Shown: positions 1 to 34,292 of the stretch, one piece after another
Position numbering within the stretch: position 1 is the first letter of the stretch
Layout: each line of letters starts with the position of its first letter
Notes under the pieces: model-generated
The model's database searches: none
The model's input: the letters and a program-made list of their open reading frames with translations, nothing else
Told to the model about the DNA's origin: nothing
Program-made: the position numbers and the translations under genes
DNA from: Sinotaia quadrata
Lineage: Eukaryota > Mollusca > Gastropoda > Architaenioglossa > Viviparidae
DNA length: 64,000 nucleotides
Reading direction: 5' to 3'
NCBI GenBank assembly: GCA_028829895.1
Contig: CM054184.1
Coordinates: 20,161,201 to 20,225,200, forward strand

Positions 1-2
1 TC

Positions 3-122
3 AGCATCTTCCTTGAAAGAATCATGCCAGATACTATGGAAGACCATGAAATAACTGTCAGTATTGGAGGCAGAACAATAACGAATTCACGCTTTGCTGA
101 TGACAATGATGACTTTGCATGA
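3..122 (+). pseudogene. LINE reverse transcriptase fragment (FADD box)
   Basis: The frame from base 3 reads S-I-F-L-E-R-I-M...V-S-I-G-G-R-T-I-T-N-S-R-F-A-D-D and stops at TGA (120-122). F-A-D-D is the catalytic box of non-LTR reverse transcriptases, and the preceding I-G-G-R-x-I-T-N context is common in animal LINEs. Only about 39 residues remain; the left part is outside the window. Confidence 0.7.
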
Positions 123-1705
123 CTTGATATATTGCGTGTAAATAAATTATGCAAATTCACTATCCATTGTGCTACAACCTATGAAGATTGTAACTATGCA
201 TACAATTGCTCACTAAAGTAGCATAACTGCTTACAAATAGCAGTATGAGCTTTATGTACCTGTAAGGAGTATGACTAAATATTTAGCGTATATAGTACAG
301 CTTAGATTTATTAGTGAATATAAATTTTGTATGTGTATTAAATTCATCACATTTCATGATAGCCTCCCTATTGTCCAAATAGATCGAAGCCATCACTGTT
401 TTGGAGCAAAGCAAGCATTAAGCAATGAAAGCTTCACTATTAGTGTAGTTACACGTCTCAAGCGTCAGCCACAAGCAATAGAATACCATTAGTAAAAAAA
501 TAAAATTAAAATTAAAACAGAAAATTGTTTCAAGCTATTAAGATATCCACTGTATGTTACCAGGTTTGCTTAAATAGTAGTAATTGCATGTAAAGGGAGA
601 TAAGAACTGTTTTTAGTAAACATTGGGAAATTCAAGAGTAAACTATAATAGATGAGTGAACGAAAGACTAACCATGTGAGGCTGATTAGCAAACACAAAT
701 ATTTTTCTAAAAACTCAATGTTGTAATATGATGAAAATTGTCCTGAATGCTATCATTTTATTTTAAAGGCACATACCAGTACAATGCAGTATAATACAGA
801 GGAAGAAACTCTATCATGTAAATTAAAATTAAATAGAAAACAACAAAACAACCAATGTCAGTCGTAACTCCTTTACACACCTCAACGTTGATTTTTTAAA
901 ATTTTATATACTTCTTGTATTTATAGCCTTTCTAAAAATTACATTTGTTCAATTATTGCGCGAACATTTTTAATTTGACAAAATCAAACCAACGAGTGTT
1001 AATGGTGTAAATCGATTCATGTTCTTATTTCGATTTCGCTGTTCGTTGAATAGTACTGAACCAGAAGATTAAAATTTAATTTAGCAGCATAATTTAAATC
1101 ACAAAGTTTGTTCGGTGATTCATAGGTTAAGGAAGACCATTCCGCTATTTTGATACATATATTTTTGTTAGTTATTCATCTTTAATCATTTCACTGTGAT
1201 ACTGATGAAACCACTTCCTTTTGCCAGAAAATGGGTTTAAAATACTTTAAACTCTCGGCACTTCATGGGTTAATGGTAGCGAGTTATGTACAATATTAGC
1301 GTAATATTTTTTTAACACAAGCGGCACATTTGCTTTTAACATTATTCACCGTGACGCTTGAACATCCCCATCCCCCCAGGCCTCCTTGTGCATTACGTAT
1401 TATCTTGTTACTGCTAAAAGAAAGATATTCGTAAGCGTTGTTCATACTGGAGTTCCTTCGTCAGTAGCGGCTCTATGTTTGGATCACATGGGGATGCGGG
1501 TCAGCTCAAGGCAGAAGAAACAAATCCCAGAGGAAAGTAGAGACAAAAAAAAAGCCATTTGCAATATTATCGTAAATTCTTTTGTACTGCTGTACTAATA
1601 TACAGCAGTATATTTTGTACTAATATCAAGGTCTTTGTTGCAACAGCAAAAGAACATCTCTTACAATTTTAAAAGACAGAAGTCAGTCTCCCAAATCCAG
1701 AAATT
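123..1705. other. No gene seen (downstream of gene 1)
   Basis: AT-rich, unique-looking sequence. No Cys-rich exon or transposon recognised apart from the LINE piece at the left edge. A plus frame at 1386-1598 has no recognisable product. Confidence 0.5.
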
Positions 1706-3500
1706 TAAAAATACGAAATACAAGATATCCATACATACTTTGGTATTTCATACTGTTAGAAAAATACACAGAGACACGTGTATACAAGTTTTAGCAGACG
1801 AATTGTAGAATTCATAAGTTATTAAAAATATTTGAAAGTTTGAAGTGTATACTGTTATCACGTATTTGCAATAAGCTGAATGTTATTTTGTTGAAGAAAG
1901 TCCTTTATTCTAATCATTTTGATTTTTGACCTACATCGAGTCCTGTCATAAAGGCGATCATTAGCTTATGGTAAGATAATTGGCTGATAGAGAAAAAAAT
2001 GGAGTTAAAAATAGTTCATACATGTTTGCTCTTGATCTATGATTTGAATTGTATAATGCTTTATGTAACTGAGCCATTATTTCTATGTTCACTAATTTGA
2101 TTACATTGTACATTATACTTGTGAATTTTGATCGATGCTATATTTCGTATGCTGCACATGTAGAGGGCTAATGAATATTGTTGCAGGATTAGTAAGCTGA
2201 GAATGTTTGTAAGAGAGAAAGGACTTTAAATAGAGATGAAATATGCCTGGAATTTAGCGCTGCCTTATTTTCACCTTTGCAGAGAAGAGCGTGATTTATT
2301 TCCCTTGACGCTTTGATCCTCTTCAGACTGCAGTAACTACACTATAATGGATCATGCTGGTGTGTGTATCATCGAACTTATCACTAAACATGTGTTTTAT
2401 GTTGAATCCTTCAATAATGAACATGTAACACAAGAATAGTATTTACAAATGTAACATACAACACACATATACATGAACCAAATATGAAATTAAAAAGAAA
2501 ACATAAACAGATAAGTTCTTAACGTATAATTGGTAAAGCAAATGTGGTGTAAGAGGGTTTTTTTTAGAGATATGGTATTAAACTGTTAAGGTCACTGTGT
2601 CATAATTTCAAGTGGACCAGTTTATTATTTAAAATAAAATGCATATAATGCTAATTGAAGTCAGATTAGTAAAATGGTATTCCAGTTGTACTCCTATTTA
2701 TGAAATTTCGATATATATTTCAACATACAAACGCACGAACACACACGCTCACTCAAGCGAACTATATGCACATATACTTGTGTGATTTGTATGTGTGAAT
2801 ACGTTTAATATTAATTTTGCACTAAACAGTCTCTATGAAATTCTAAGTGACTAAATTTCATGTATGTAAAAGTCTGCAGGCATATAATCGCATGAAACAT
2901 TTCAATGTGCATGATGCATTTATTATCGTACATTTTGTTGTAACAAAATCAAAAACAAATAATGTGAAGATAAAACTTTATTTTATTTATAGTTCCTTAA
3001 AGGAAATTAATACAACATTTAAATATTCATGGATAAGACTGTCTTTCAAATGCTATGTTAATGTAATAGGTTCATTAAGAAGCAGATTAAATTTATAATA
3101 GAAAAAATATTTTCAAGTATTTCGTGTGTTTCATATGTCACATGCTTTATTGGTTTTATTCTATTTCTTGTTTTTGGAAATTCTATTTGACAAACCATAA
3201 ATACAGTATAACATATATTTACACAATTTCATAGTTGAATTTGCTAAGTAAAATTATTTCAAGTTTTTAAAACAATTTCTTACTAGATTTGTATTATAAG
3301 TTCCAAAGCCATGCCTAAATTTAAAATAAATGCTTTCTCTTCCTACTCATTATTATTATTAGTAGTAGTATTTATCGTTGCCTTCAATACACAATCTCTG
3401 AAAGAAAGGCAAAGCAATAAATAAAAATCTCATAAATAAAATATTATTAACACCACAGTCTTCCTGTGCCTTCTGTTCCTAATCTTCGAGAAAACAAAGA

Positions 3501-3506
3501 TTTATT
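3501..3506 (-). terminator. Candidate polyadenylation signal of gene 1
   Basis: AATAAA on the minus strand, about 285 nt past the stop. It is conserved in the gene 2 copy at 44406-44411. Other AATAAA motifs occur nearby (for example around 3145), so the site actually used is uncertain. Confidence 0.35.
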
Positions 3507-3791
3507 TGCAGCCATTAATTAAAGATTACAGAAATGTATTAATATATGTAACAAAATCATATTTAGAACGTATTTCACACTGCAAAAAATAAGACTTTAA
3601 CTATGAACACTTCATTCCCAGAGAATCCATCTCCAAGTTTGCGTTCAAGTCGGTCTACAGAGAGAGAAAGAGAGAGAGACAGAGATGTGTAAAACAGCGA
3701 GAAATCATTTTAAAATTCAAAGTTCATTATGAAGAAAATGTTTTGGACGGAAAATCGTTTTCATGACGTCATCTAGAGTACGGTGGTCAAG

Positions 3792-20574
<16,783 letters not shown>

Positions 20575-20668
20575 CTTGAAAGAAATGAGTCTCCTTAAAG
20601 TGCTGTGTTAACACGTTTTCTGGAAACTGTCCCTAGCGATTGTCTCAGTTTAATCGTCAATCAGCTGC

Positions 20669-20675
20669 TTTTATA
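20669..20675 (-). promoter_or_regulatory. TATA box of gene 1
   Basis: TATAAAA in the context GCGTATAAAAGCAGC on the minus strand, 95 nt upstream of the ATG. A start site 25-30 nt downstream (about 20640) would leave a 5' UTR of about 65 nt with no need for an upstream intron. Confidence 0.6.
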
Positions 20676-20699
20676 CGCATAATGGAGCGCATTTCGGTA

Positions 20700-22204
20700 T
20701 TTGATAGGATGCATTAGTGTCAGACAATTATTCTCATTGGTCGATAACTTGTTCAAGCCATTAAATCTTCTTTTTCATTCGTTCACGCCAGGTAGAACAT
20801 TGGATGAATGTTTCGACTGCCAAACCACAATGTTTTGCCGATACTTTCATTGTGCAGTTCGAAGCCTTCACATGTTACCTCCCTCGAGAACTACCACTTA
20901 TCATTCAACGAAAGATTTTTAATTTCAATTGAATGAACAAATACAGAGAGTGTGAATTAACAAATAAGCACGCCATGAAACTACATGTTATATGTACTGC
21001 ATGTATTGTGTTATTATTGCATTAATAATTAATAATTCTCCAATCAGCAGTCTGATCAAGGAAATGTATTCCCATTTATGAATGTGAGTTTGAATTAAAC
21101 ACTGTCTGCATGTTGTCCAGAATATGACAAGAGCAACTTGTTACTTTTAAGTTACAAAGTGATCATAAACTAATGTAATATTTCTGCACATTTAAATTGT
21201 GTTTCATCTTCCGGACACATTTGTACTCACTTCGGGAAGAACAATTTCTCACTTTAGCTTATCGAAAGTCATTAGACATTAAATATTCTCGAATAATCGC
21301 ATTCATCTATGTTATCAATGCAGTAACTATAATGTATGTTGAATGCCAAATATAACTCTCATTGGTGAGAATAATAATAAGAATTAGGAGTTTAGGGTGA
21401 CTGGTCGATACTAACCAGTAGTAAATTCTTTTACACATTCTTCGTTACATTTCACGAGTGTTTCATATAATAAAATAAACAAATTATCTGAAAATAATAA
21501 TACTTATATTCTGAATTTCCATCCATTTCTTTTATAAATACTGAAATTAAAATGTCATAGCCACATTATGCGTCTTCAAGAAAATATGTTTAGACAAAAT
21601 CTTTGTGAATATTTCTTTAAATTTTAGTAAAGTGATAAACTTCGCAAAATCCACTTTAGACAGTTCAAAATAACGTTTCCTATACATTGTACTATACCCA
21701 CAAATTGAAACCGCAAATTTTTGCGATTCCAGCTACTGATTACCATATGAAAAACTGTTCCTATTTGAAAAGAAGTGTATCTTTGTAATTGAACTAAATA
21801 CGAAGTAAGGCATTTTGCATGTTTTTATGTAAAAACTGTCAAATAAGTGAAAAGTGGAATAATGTATTGAATACCTTTTAAACAAATCTGTTTGCAATGA
21901 ATATTTTCACAGTAGTGATAATTTATATCAATCAAAATTACTTACATTGTATGTTTATTATTTCAGTCAGAATTACTTACATTGTATGTTTATTCTTTCA
22001 ATCAGAATTAATTACATTGTATGTTTATTATTCGTAAGGAAATACAATATGTGTAAATACAATAAGTGTGCGCACTAGTGAGCGAACGTGTTTGAAACTT
22101 TGACAATTGTATTATCGGGTATTTTATTCTGTATATTAAAAAGGAAATAAATTAATAAATTAATGCACGTAGGGTTTATTAAACATGTGCAGTTCACTAT
22201 ATAT
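20700..22204. other. Upstream region of gene 1
   Basis: No gene seen. Contains the 35-bp tandem repeat near its right end. Possible distal promoter, but no motif beyond the TATA box can be defended. Confidence 0.5.
21930..22032. repeat. 35-bp tandem repeat, three copies
   Basis: ATCAGAATTACTTACATTGT followed by ATGTTTATTATTTCA, repeated three times with few changes. Confidence 0.8.
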
Positions 22205-22398
22205 CATGGGTGCACAAAATTTCTAGGCCAGAGGGCCAAATTTCCAATTAATAGTGCATGGAAGGCCGCAAGTCACATTGCAAATGGATGGTTCAGTAGA
22301 ACAAAACACAACAAATAATAAAATAAAGCCCTCCGAGGGTCGCACAGAACCATGTCTTGGGCTGCATGCGGCCCGCAGCCGCGGTTTGTTCACCCCTG
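22205..22398. mobile_element. Small hAT-type MITE, 194 bp
   Basis: Ends CATGGGTGCACAAA and (reverse) CAGGGGTGAACAAA. Target duplication CTATATAT / CTATATGT (7 of 8). No coding capacity. Confidence 0.75.
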
Positions 22399-23089
22399 CT
22401 ATATGTGAACAGGAAATCTATGTACTGCTGTACATTTCTTGTCATAACAACTGACACATTTAGGTCAATTAATTTAAAACGTACGGAAAATAAAAGAAGA
22501 AAAATAATACAATTTAACCGGCAGGTCAATCACGAATGGTAGGAAAACAAGTGGGAAGGTCAGTAGCTTGCACTGCTGTATTTCTGGAATTACGACATAT
22601 CTGATGGCTAATGAAATATTACTTTATAGCAAATTTTAGAATAGGTTAACTAATATGTTTTTGTATTGTTACATTTTATAGGCAATGTTATTGTAGGATA
22701 TTATCAAAGAAAACTATTTCAGATTTTTTAGGTTACTCATGCGATTCGTTTGCAAATTTGCGTTTATGTCTTTAATGTTTTATTAATGAGAGCGTTAACT
22801 ATGAAGTAGACATTTATTAAAATAATAACAATTAACCAGCAAAATTTAATTAAAGAATTTATAATCCCACCTTCTAGATAAAACAGCTCTAGGAGACTGT
22901 AATAATAAAGATTTTCTGGAAATTTAATTTTTGAGAAAATACAGTATAGCCATGGTATAATTGTTGTATAATTATTAGTAATCATCAATAGAAATGGTTC
23001 AGCATAAGAACATCTAATGATAATGCAATCTGATAATCGGATATTTGATGCATTAATATATATCCAACTGCTACTCGACCATCTGTACT

Positions 23090-23475
23090 GGCCGCCAGCG
23101 CCCACCTTCAGACATCCCAACGGACACCGGGGACAGCCACGACAACAACAACAACAATAACGCCACCAGTGAGGAGGTCGAGAAGTTGTACACACTGGGT
23201 ATAGATCTGGTGTGTTACTAGCCTGGGCTCTGTAAGACACCCCCCCCCCCACCTCACTATAACACCAGACACGGCAACAACATCAACGCCACCGCCAGGA
23301 ACAACAACAACATCGACTTCAACCCACGGATCACCGGGTTTGGAGTCCGCCTTTGCCGGCCAGACATGTTTTCTCAACGGGCACACGCAGCAGCAGAAAG
23401 GCACCCCCTCCCTCTCCCCCCTCTCCAAACGCGAAAGCGGCGGAAGCCGGAAGCGTTCCCCACATTCAAGACAAT
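23090..23475 (+). other. GC-rich, coding-like island of unknown origin
   Basis: Much richer in G and C than its surroundings. One plus frame reads T-P-D-T-A-T-T-S-T-P-P-P-G, then T-H-G-S-P-G-L-E-S-A-F-A-G-Q-T-C-F, then L-S-P-L-S-K-R-E-S-G-G-S-R-K-R-S-P; another reads A-T-S-E-E-V-E-K-L-Y-T-L-G-I-D-L before a stop. It looks like a broken exon or retrocopy of a Ser/Pro-rich nuclear protein, but I do not recognise the family. A C10 run separates the frames. Confidence 0.35.
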
Positions 23476-23505
23476 ATATATATATTCTAGCTTTAGGTAG
23501 ACAAT

Positions 23506-23748
23506 GCTTTAAAAACCAGCATTAGATGGACCTCAGTGTATATATACAACCTTCAAAACCACACTTGAATTCACAAGAAAAACTAGTGAAATATGAAATA
23601 TGTCAAAGGTAACTACAATAAACATAATAGAAAGAGAGAAAAGTGGCAAAATTAAGTTTTATTTATACAAATAAATATTACAAGATTTAGGCAGACCACA
23701 AATATATCTGCCTAATGCTGTGGGTCGACATAAGGCTGATTATTAAGC
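23506..23748 (-). mobile_element. MITE, 243 bp, with GCTTTAAAAACCAGC ends
   Basis: Inverse copy of 51844-52083. Shared inner landmark: CCTAATGCTGTGGGTCGAC on the plus strand. The right terminal repeat is degraded (GGCTGATTATTAAGC). Confidence 0.7.
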
Positions 23749-27719
<3,971 letters not shown>

Positions 27720-27960
27720 TTGCTCCTCTTTTTCTATGCATTCTTGTTGTTATTTGTTTTTCACATTCTTTTTCTTGTTGTTCTTCTACAAATTGGTCTT
27801 GACCTTCTTCGCATTCTTCCTTTTCTTCTTACTCTTCTTTGCGTTCTTGTTCTTGTTATTTTGCACATTGTTCATCATCATCAGCAGCAGCAGCAGCATC
27901 ACCACTACCACATTCATCATTGTCATCATCGTCATCATCACCATTGTGACAGGTATTTCT
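27720..27960. repeat. TTCTT-rich polypyrimidine tract with CAG/CAT triplets
   Basis: Repeated TTCTT, (CAG)5 and CATCAT runs. Open frames over it are compositional. Confidence 0.8.
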
Positions 27961-28704
27961 GGCGAGGTGCGCCTCTTAAATTATGAGGATACTATTAACA
28001 TCTCTCCATGACAAATGTACACCTCTCAATTGCGGACACGGATAGAGGGAATAATCACCCTGTACCCCCTTCATGTATTAACCTTAGTATTATAAACAAA
28101 CACCACAGAATAGATCTGACCTGGCATATATCCAACACGTAGTGGACACCCCCGTCCAAAGATCTAAGTCCGTCTTATTAAATATTATGCTAAGCCCTCA
28201 CCACTACTTAACCTTTTACCCCATTGAATCATATGGGTCTAGTTTATAGTCCAATAGTTCACCTGATCGTTTTCTATAGTTGGTTGCTCTCACATCTTAA
28301 AACTATCTTTAATTAATTTATTCTTCAAAACGCTATTCAGTCAAATGGCATAGAGATGAACACAAAATAATTTGACATCACAGTGCATGATGTCAGAGGT
28401 GAAGTATTATGCAGCTCGCTGCTAAAAGCAGATGAGAAAACACCAGGGAAGAACCCACAAAAGTACCAAAAGGAGAGCCAAAAAGAATCAAAGGAAGAAC
28501 CAAAAAGAACCAATTGCTGCCAACTCTTTCTCCCGGGAAAACAAATTTGTGTATGGGCTCTCTGACGGGGCTCAAAGTGCCTGTAATTCTCTTTAACACT
28601 CACCAGATTTCTTTTAATGGTTATGGAATTCAATTATTGGACTCTCAGCCTTGATTGATTGGCATTACACTTTCACTATACTTTTAAATAAACAGGAGAT
28701 TTAC

Positions 28705-29010
28705 TGCATGTCATCATCGTCGTCGTCGTCGTTGTCTTTTTCTCCTTCTTCTTCTTTGCATTCTTCTTGTTTTTCTTCTCATTCTTCTTTTTTCTTCTTT
28801 TTCTCTTTCACATTCTTCTTGTTCATCTTCATAATTTTTTACTTGTTCTTAACATTTTAACATTCTTTTTCTTTGTTGTTATCTTGTTCTTCACATTCTT
28901 CTTGCTTCTTTTTGCATTCTTTGTATTATTCTCATGCTCATTTTGTTCTTCTCCTTGCTTTTCTTGTTTGCATTCTTATTGTTTTTCTTCGTGGTTCATC
29001 TTTTTTATGA
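28705..29010. repeat. TTCTT-rich polypyrimidine tract with (GTC)n
   Basis: ATTCTTCTTGTTTTTCTT units repeated many times; similar in kind to 27720-27960. Confidence 0.8.
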
Positions 29011-29029
29011 AGGCCAGGTATGAAACTTA

Positions 29030-30841
29030 AAACATTATTAATTTGACAAAGTACGTTTTATTTACTTAATGTTATGCTGAATCCATGAACCACGGTAATT
29101 ATCAGCCAATGAATGCTAATAGTGTTTTTTTTTAAACTCAGCACTAACCTATTATTGAAATTTCACATACTTTATATACAGTCATTTTAAAAAATTCTGA
29201 ATAATTTTTAATAGTAGTTTTGTATTTATATTAAAATCTGTCTGTAACATTAGAATGTTACAAAGAGATTTGACGAGCAGTATGATACTCATTAGTTGAG
29301 AAATGGTCACAGTAATACAGATTCTTTTTCTCGTTCAGTTCATCATATGATTTTGAAGATTTACAATTTGATCATAACTTTATGCTTAGAAAGTTTTCGT
29401 CACTTTATTACAATACAAAAGTAAAAGTTTCTTTCTTATGGTGCAATGAAATAAATGATTTCCTCGTCAAACAATTTTTGATTCATATATGATATTTATT
29501 TGTTTCAATAAACAAGAGTCTGAAGAGAAGATTGGAAGAAATAACTATTTTGTAATATTCTGGAACACACCAGCCCATCCTAATTTGACAGATTTTCAGC
29601 AATGGAACTGTAGATAAATTGTTTCATAGAGGTCAAGGACTTGGCATCAGATTGTGCGAAAACATTTCGAAAGAATGTTGGAAGTGAACATTAAGTAGAA
29701 AATAATCAACCTTTCAGGATTTAGGCTGTCAATGGGAGTATCACATTTTGTACGAGTATGGTAAAAGTATGCGATAACCACGCTGTTCTTCAAGTCGATT
29801 AATTACAAAGACAGAGTGATTCTGTCCTAGTACTGTCTTATTTAGAGGTTGAGAGTGAGGAGGACAGACAAAACAGTCAAATATTTGGACAACACGCAAA
29901 ATGGAGAGTGAAGTTTCCAAGCTTTGAAATGAAAATCACAAAACAGATATAGATGTTGATGGGGTGGGGGTGATTGCACATAGCGCGCACTATGTTGCTG
30001 TCTATGCCATCACCCAATGGATTCCACAGTCCTTGATGTCACGTGCACTGTAAAATCAAAAGCGTGCTCATTTAAAATTGCCTACTTTGCATTTAGACGT
30101 GGAAGGAATTTTGGTGATCAAATTCTGTCATCTACATTCCATGAAATCTCCAAGCAATTAGAAAACTATTAAGCTATTAATTGTAATGATCTCTGATTGT
30201 TTGCCTGGTTAAAATTCAAAATCAAACAAAACCTATCAACACATTTCTATTCGCTTAGTTTTAGGCCAACAATGAAAATGAACATAACCATGCACTTCCA
30301 AAATAACATGAAAATTAATGACTTGCATTACTATGTAGGTCTACATATTTTCCCTGGGATACAGAATTATCTTAAATTCATTTCTCAACAATTATTGCAA
30401 ACGGTTAATGCTCATTTGCACTTTATTTTAATTGGAGAAGTGAGGTAATTGTAAATTAATTACACAGTACATTAATTATATATGTATCAACAGTAGAGAC
30501 AGTACATACATATATGAAAATGAATTAACTCAGTTGCATATTAGTGGTTATCTGTGAAATTTTTGTATTGACGATTAGTCATTTTGGATAAATATTTTAA
30601 ACCAGTGATCTAGTAATCTCATTTTAAAATCATGTTTATGAAGAGAATTGTCACTTAATTGAAAATAATGTCATTTTCATACAACTAATTATCCAAACGT
30701 CGCACAGCTTTAGACATGATTCCAATGCTTATAAATATAGATGAGTTGCCTATGCAGATAGAGCATCTTCGTGGTAGCTAAATAGTTGCCATGACTACTT
30801 ACAGCGAATGAGTCGACCTAACAACTGTTGGGTGTATTACT
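29030..30841. other. Intergenic, nothing recognised
   Basis: AT-rich. A frame at 30197-30448 has no family features. Confidence 0.5.
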
Positions 30842-32447
30842 GTGACGCCAAATCCACTTAGGTAATGGTTATTATTATTTATTATATTATTAATTAAATA
30901 ATAATTTCATAACTAATTACAAGTGATAAGAATCTTAGTTTATGTTCTATTCTATGTTCTGTTCTTAGTTTATAATTCTCCAGCAGGCACCATTCGTCTC
31001 TCACTTGGCGGATATGCAGACGTTGTAAACGTTTTCTCTCTTCCACAACCTTAAAGACAAATGTTTATCGTCACATCGTCTTTCTTTAGGTGGAAAACTT
31101 CTTACTAAAGGAGAAGACGAATCCGTCTTTAATCTACATTTAACGAACCCCACCAAATTTCTTCCACAACATAAGGTTATCAATATGTGTAAGAACGTCA
31201 ATAATTTTAACAACAAATTTATTAAATTAATAATCCAAATATACATATAACAAATACAATGAAATAGATTACTTGACATCAACTATTTCTATGAAACCAT
31301 GCTCGAATATTTTTTCTACACAATTTATATCTTAAAACACAATTCGACAATAGTGTCAGTACAAATCACAGGATAGTAGTTATCAGAGAACATAAATGGA
31401 GTTATCAGAGAGATAAGCAATATAGCGTTTACATAACCTTGTATAGACTAAGCCACAAATGTCTTTTTTGCGTGCTTTTTCATATCAAATTAACAAGTTC
31501 ATTGTCCACGTCAATTTCTACGTGTTTTCTCTCCCCACGCCAAAAACTCGGGTCCACCACTATTCCCTGGAAGCCAATCTGGGTGCTTTTCTACCCTACC
31601 AGGTTCCTCAAGCAGAATAATAAATATAGCAATTTCTATCTTCCTTGCACTAGAATTGCTCGATATATTTAGCATACAATGCTACAATACATACTGCAAA
31701 TAAATACTTCCTGCATCTACCACAGTCGTATAGTAAGTGAACAAAAGATTCATATCACACAATGAAGAAAGACTGATTGTCTCTATAAAAATATAATTAG
31801 GGAACAGACGCTCAATTTCCAGTTTATCATTTTATAACTCGATTTTTCTTACATTCAAGTCTCAACTTACAATTTTCTGCAACAGTTTATGTTAACCAGA
31901 GACACGCACACAGCATAATAAATACTGCATATTATTTTATGAACAGATTTACTAGGAACAATGTCAAGTGTTAAATATACATCATATTTCAAACATTAGC
32001 AGAAATAATAGTCTACTCACATAATACATCTCTGCGTAATACATCAATAGCAAAATGCATGAAATATATCTACGTCCATTCTATCTCAACCAGTCAGTTA
32101 ACTCACCATTACGGTAATGGCCACCTTTCAAGACCGAACTTCTTATCACTTAAAATGTAAGTGTTCAGAAAATAGAATTTCTACAGCATGTAAACTTTTG
32201 CATCTCAGCCCATTGGCTGACCTCGTTCTCATAATTCATAACCATTGAATATAAAAACTACTCACTTAGTTGGATTTTCTTTGCATTACATCAGCAATTT
32301 CTAGCATATTCTTAAATCGAATGTTTACTCCAACTCTGACACTTACAAAAATACCATCATAAGGAGTGCCCAAGGTCGGGTCACTTCGACAATTTAACAA
32401 TTTATAACAATTAGTTTAAAATAGGTATAGGCAAATGTACTCCCCAC
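30842..32447 (-). mobile_element. Element X copy, full length, reverse
   Basis: From GTGACGCCAAATCCACTTAG to ...GTACTCCCCAC; about 1.6 kb. Lies between gene 2 and gene 1. Confidence 0.8.
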
Positions 32448-34250
32448 AAACACCATAGATGAAGATTGCTGCCTGTGGCAAAACTAAACATTACTATACA
32501 ATTGTGTGCGTTGTTCGTTTATAAATCATTGTAAATATCTAAATCTTAATTATTGTATTTCACGCAAATAAATTTGGTTATAATTACAAATGTTCCGCTA
32601 TGATTTCAGGTATGTGAACACTTTACGAAAAATATATATTCAGAAATATTTAGACTTAAATGTCTTTCATACTTCTAAAGTACTATATCGTATTCTAAGC
32701 TTCTGAACTGTCAATTCAAGAGTCATCATTTTGTTAAGTAGAACACTACTAAGTGCAATATATGACGTTCTAAGTGCAAGCTCGAAGCACAACGCTCTGA
32801 CCCACTCACGATTTAGTGTTCGCATGGAAAAGGGAGGTTATCCGAAATTGTTTCAAAGATCGTAGTTACAATATTTTATGACGCACAGGAATGGTTCTTT
32901 AAAAAAAAAGAAGCCGTGTCACCTAGTAATTTAAGTTACCGTTTTAACATTTTCAAACTAAGAATAATTTCATACTAGATCACACCGTTCGTTTGCTTAC
33001 TGAAGACAATGAAAGATATAACAAATATACATCTATAATATTGTCATCATTTATTGTGCCCAACGTTTTTGTTTTTAAAACTAACTCTTACGAAATGCAA
33101 TACCAGTCACGCTTGTCTGTTAAAACTGCATCCATTGAAAGATTCGTGTTTTTCTTATTACATTGCAAACATACCACACACAACTCGTTAACAAAATGGG
33201 TTAGGTATAGTAATTGCCATTGAAACATTTCCAAAGGCTGACATTTTTCTTGTCTATGCGTTATCTGTATACACAGATTAATTGATTTTTGTTCAAACTA
33301 CTTTTATTCAGGAGTTATTAATTTTAATATTTCTTTCATTGTTAATCCCTGTCATGGTATAGTTTGATTTCTCTAGAAATCTGTAATTTTGGTTTTCTCC
33401 ATCTCTTTTGCAAATGTTTTGGTACTGATATTCGAATATTTTAATTCAAATTGTATATTATTTCATTGAACTTTATAATTAATCATTGAATCTTGCGCGT
33501 CGGTTCCGAAACAGTATTTTAAATAAATGAAATATCATGGTGTCTTAGGTGTAATGATAATTTACTCATAATTATTTTCTTTTGATTTAGAAAAAAACTG
33601 CAAAAATAGACAACCCCGAGAAAATATGATTTTCTTCATTTTATCATCACTATTTCGCAGCTGATACAGTGAATATGTCTTTATAGCATCTTTATATAAA
33701 AAGAAAATTATCTGAAAAACATCTTTTTATTACTTAAGAAAGTTGGACACTGTGACGAACAACATGGCCAACTTAGTGTTGGCAAATCACTAAGGAACTG
33801 TATAAAGTTGTGACAGCGGAGACGATAGCGGAACACTACAACTACATTTCCACACTGTTCACTTTCTTTGCTCAACACCTTTATCCCTTGGTGTGACATT
33901 CTTTATTATTTTTCTTATTAAATTTTTCTCACGCAAACATAGTTATGTGTAAGATTAATGCCGGCTGGTAGATGTTAACCCCACCCGGTATGGTGCGGAA
34001 GGATTATGAAAGTAAATCAATTCTACAATTTAATACGTCAGTTTTAATTATTTCACCATGTTCAACATTTAACAGTATAGCATGCAACGGGACTTTTCAA
34101 GGTCATTTCTGCAGTTGCAGGGTTTTACATTTTTGTTCATTTTGTAAGTTTAACCCACTGCTTTTTAAAGTGTGGGGGTTGTTAAGGTTTCCTGTAGGAA
34201 TGCTGGGAGAGTTTTGTGTCGTTTTGTGTTGTTTGTTTTATAGAGTAGTG
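32448..34250. other. Intergenic, nothing recognised
   Basis: Two short frames (32993-33223 plus, 33708-33899 minus) lack recognisable motifs or splice context. Confidence 0.5.
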
Positions 34251-34292
34251 TGTGTTTTGAAAAAAGGAGCGTTAGTGTGATGGTTGTTTGTT

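Noticed and set aside
21930..22032. Regular spaced repeat considered as CRISPR-like
   Set aside because: Direct tandem units without spacers, in a eukaryotic context.
28337..28633. 98-codon minus frame
   Set aside because: No recognisable domain; sequence is Phe/Ser-rich from a simple AAAGAACC-type tract.
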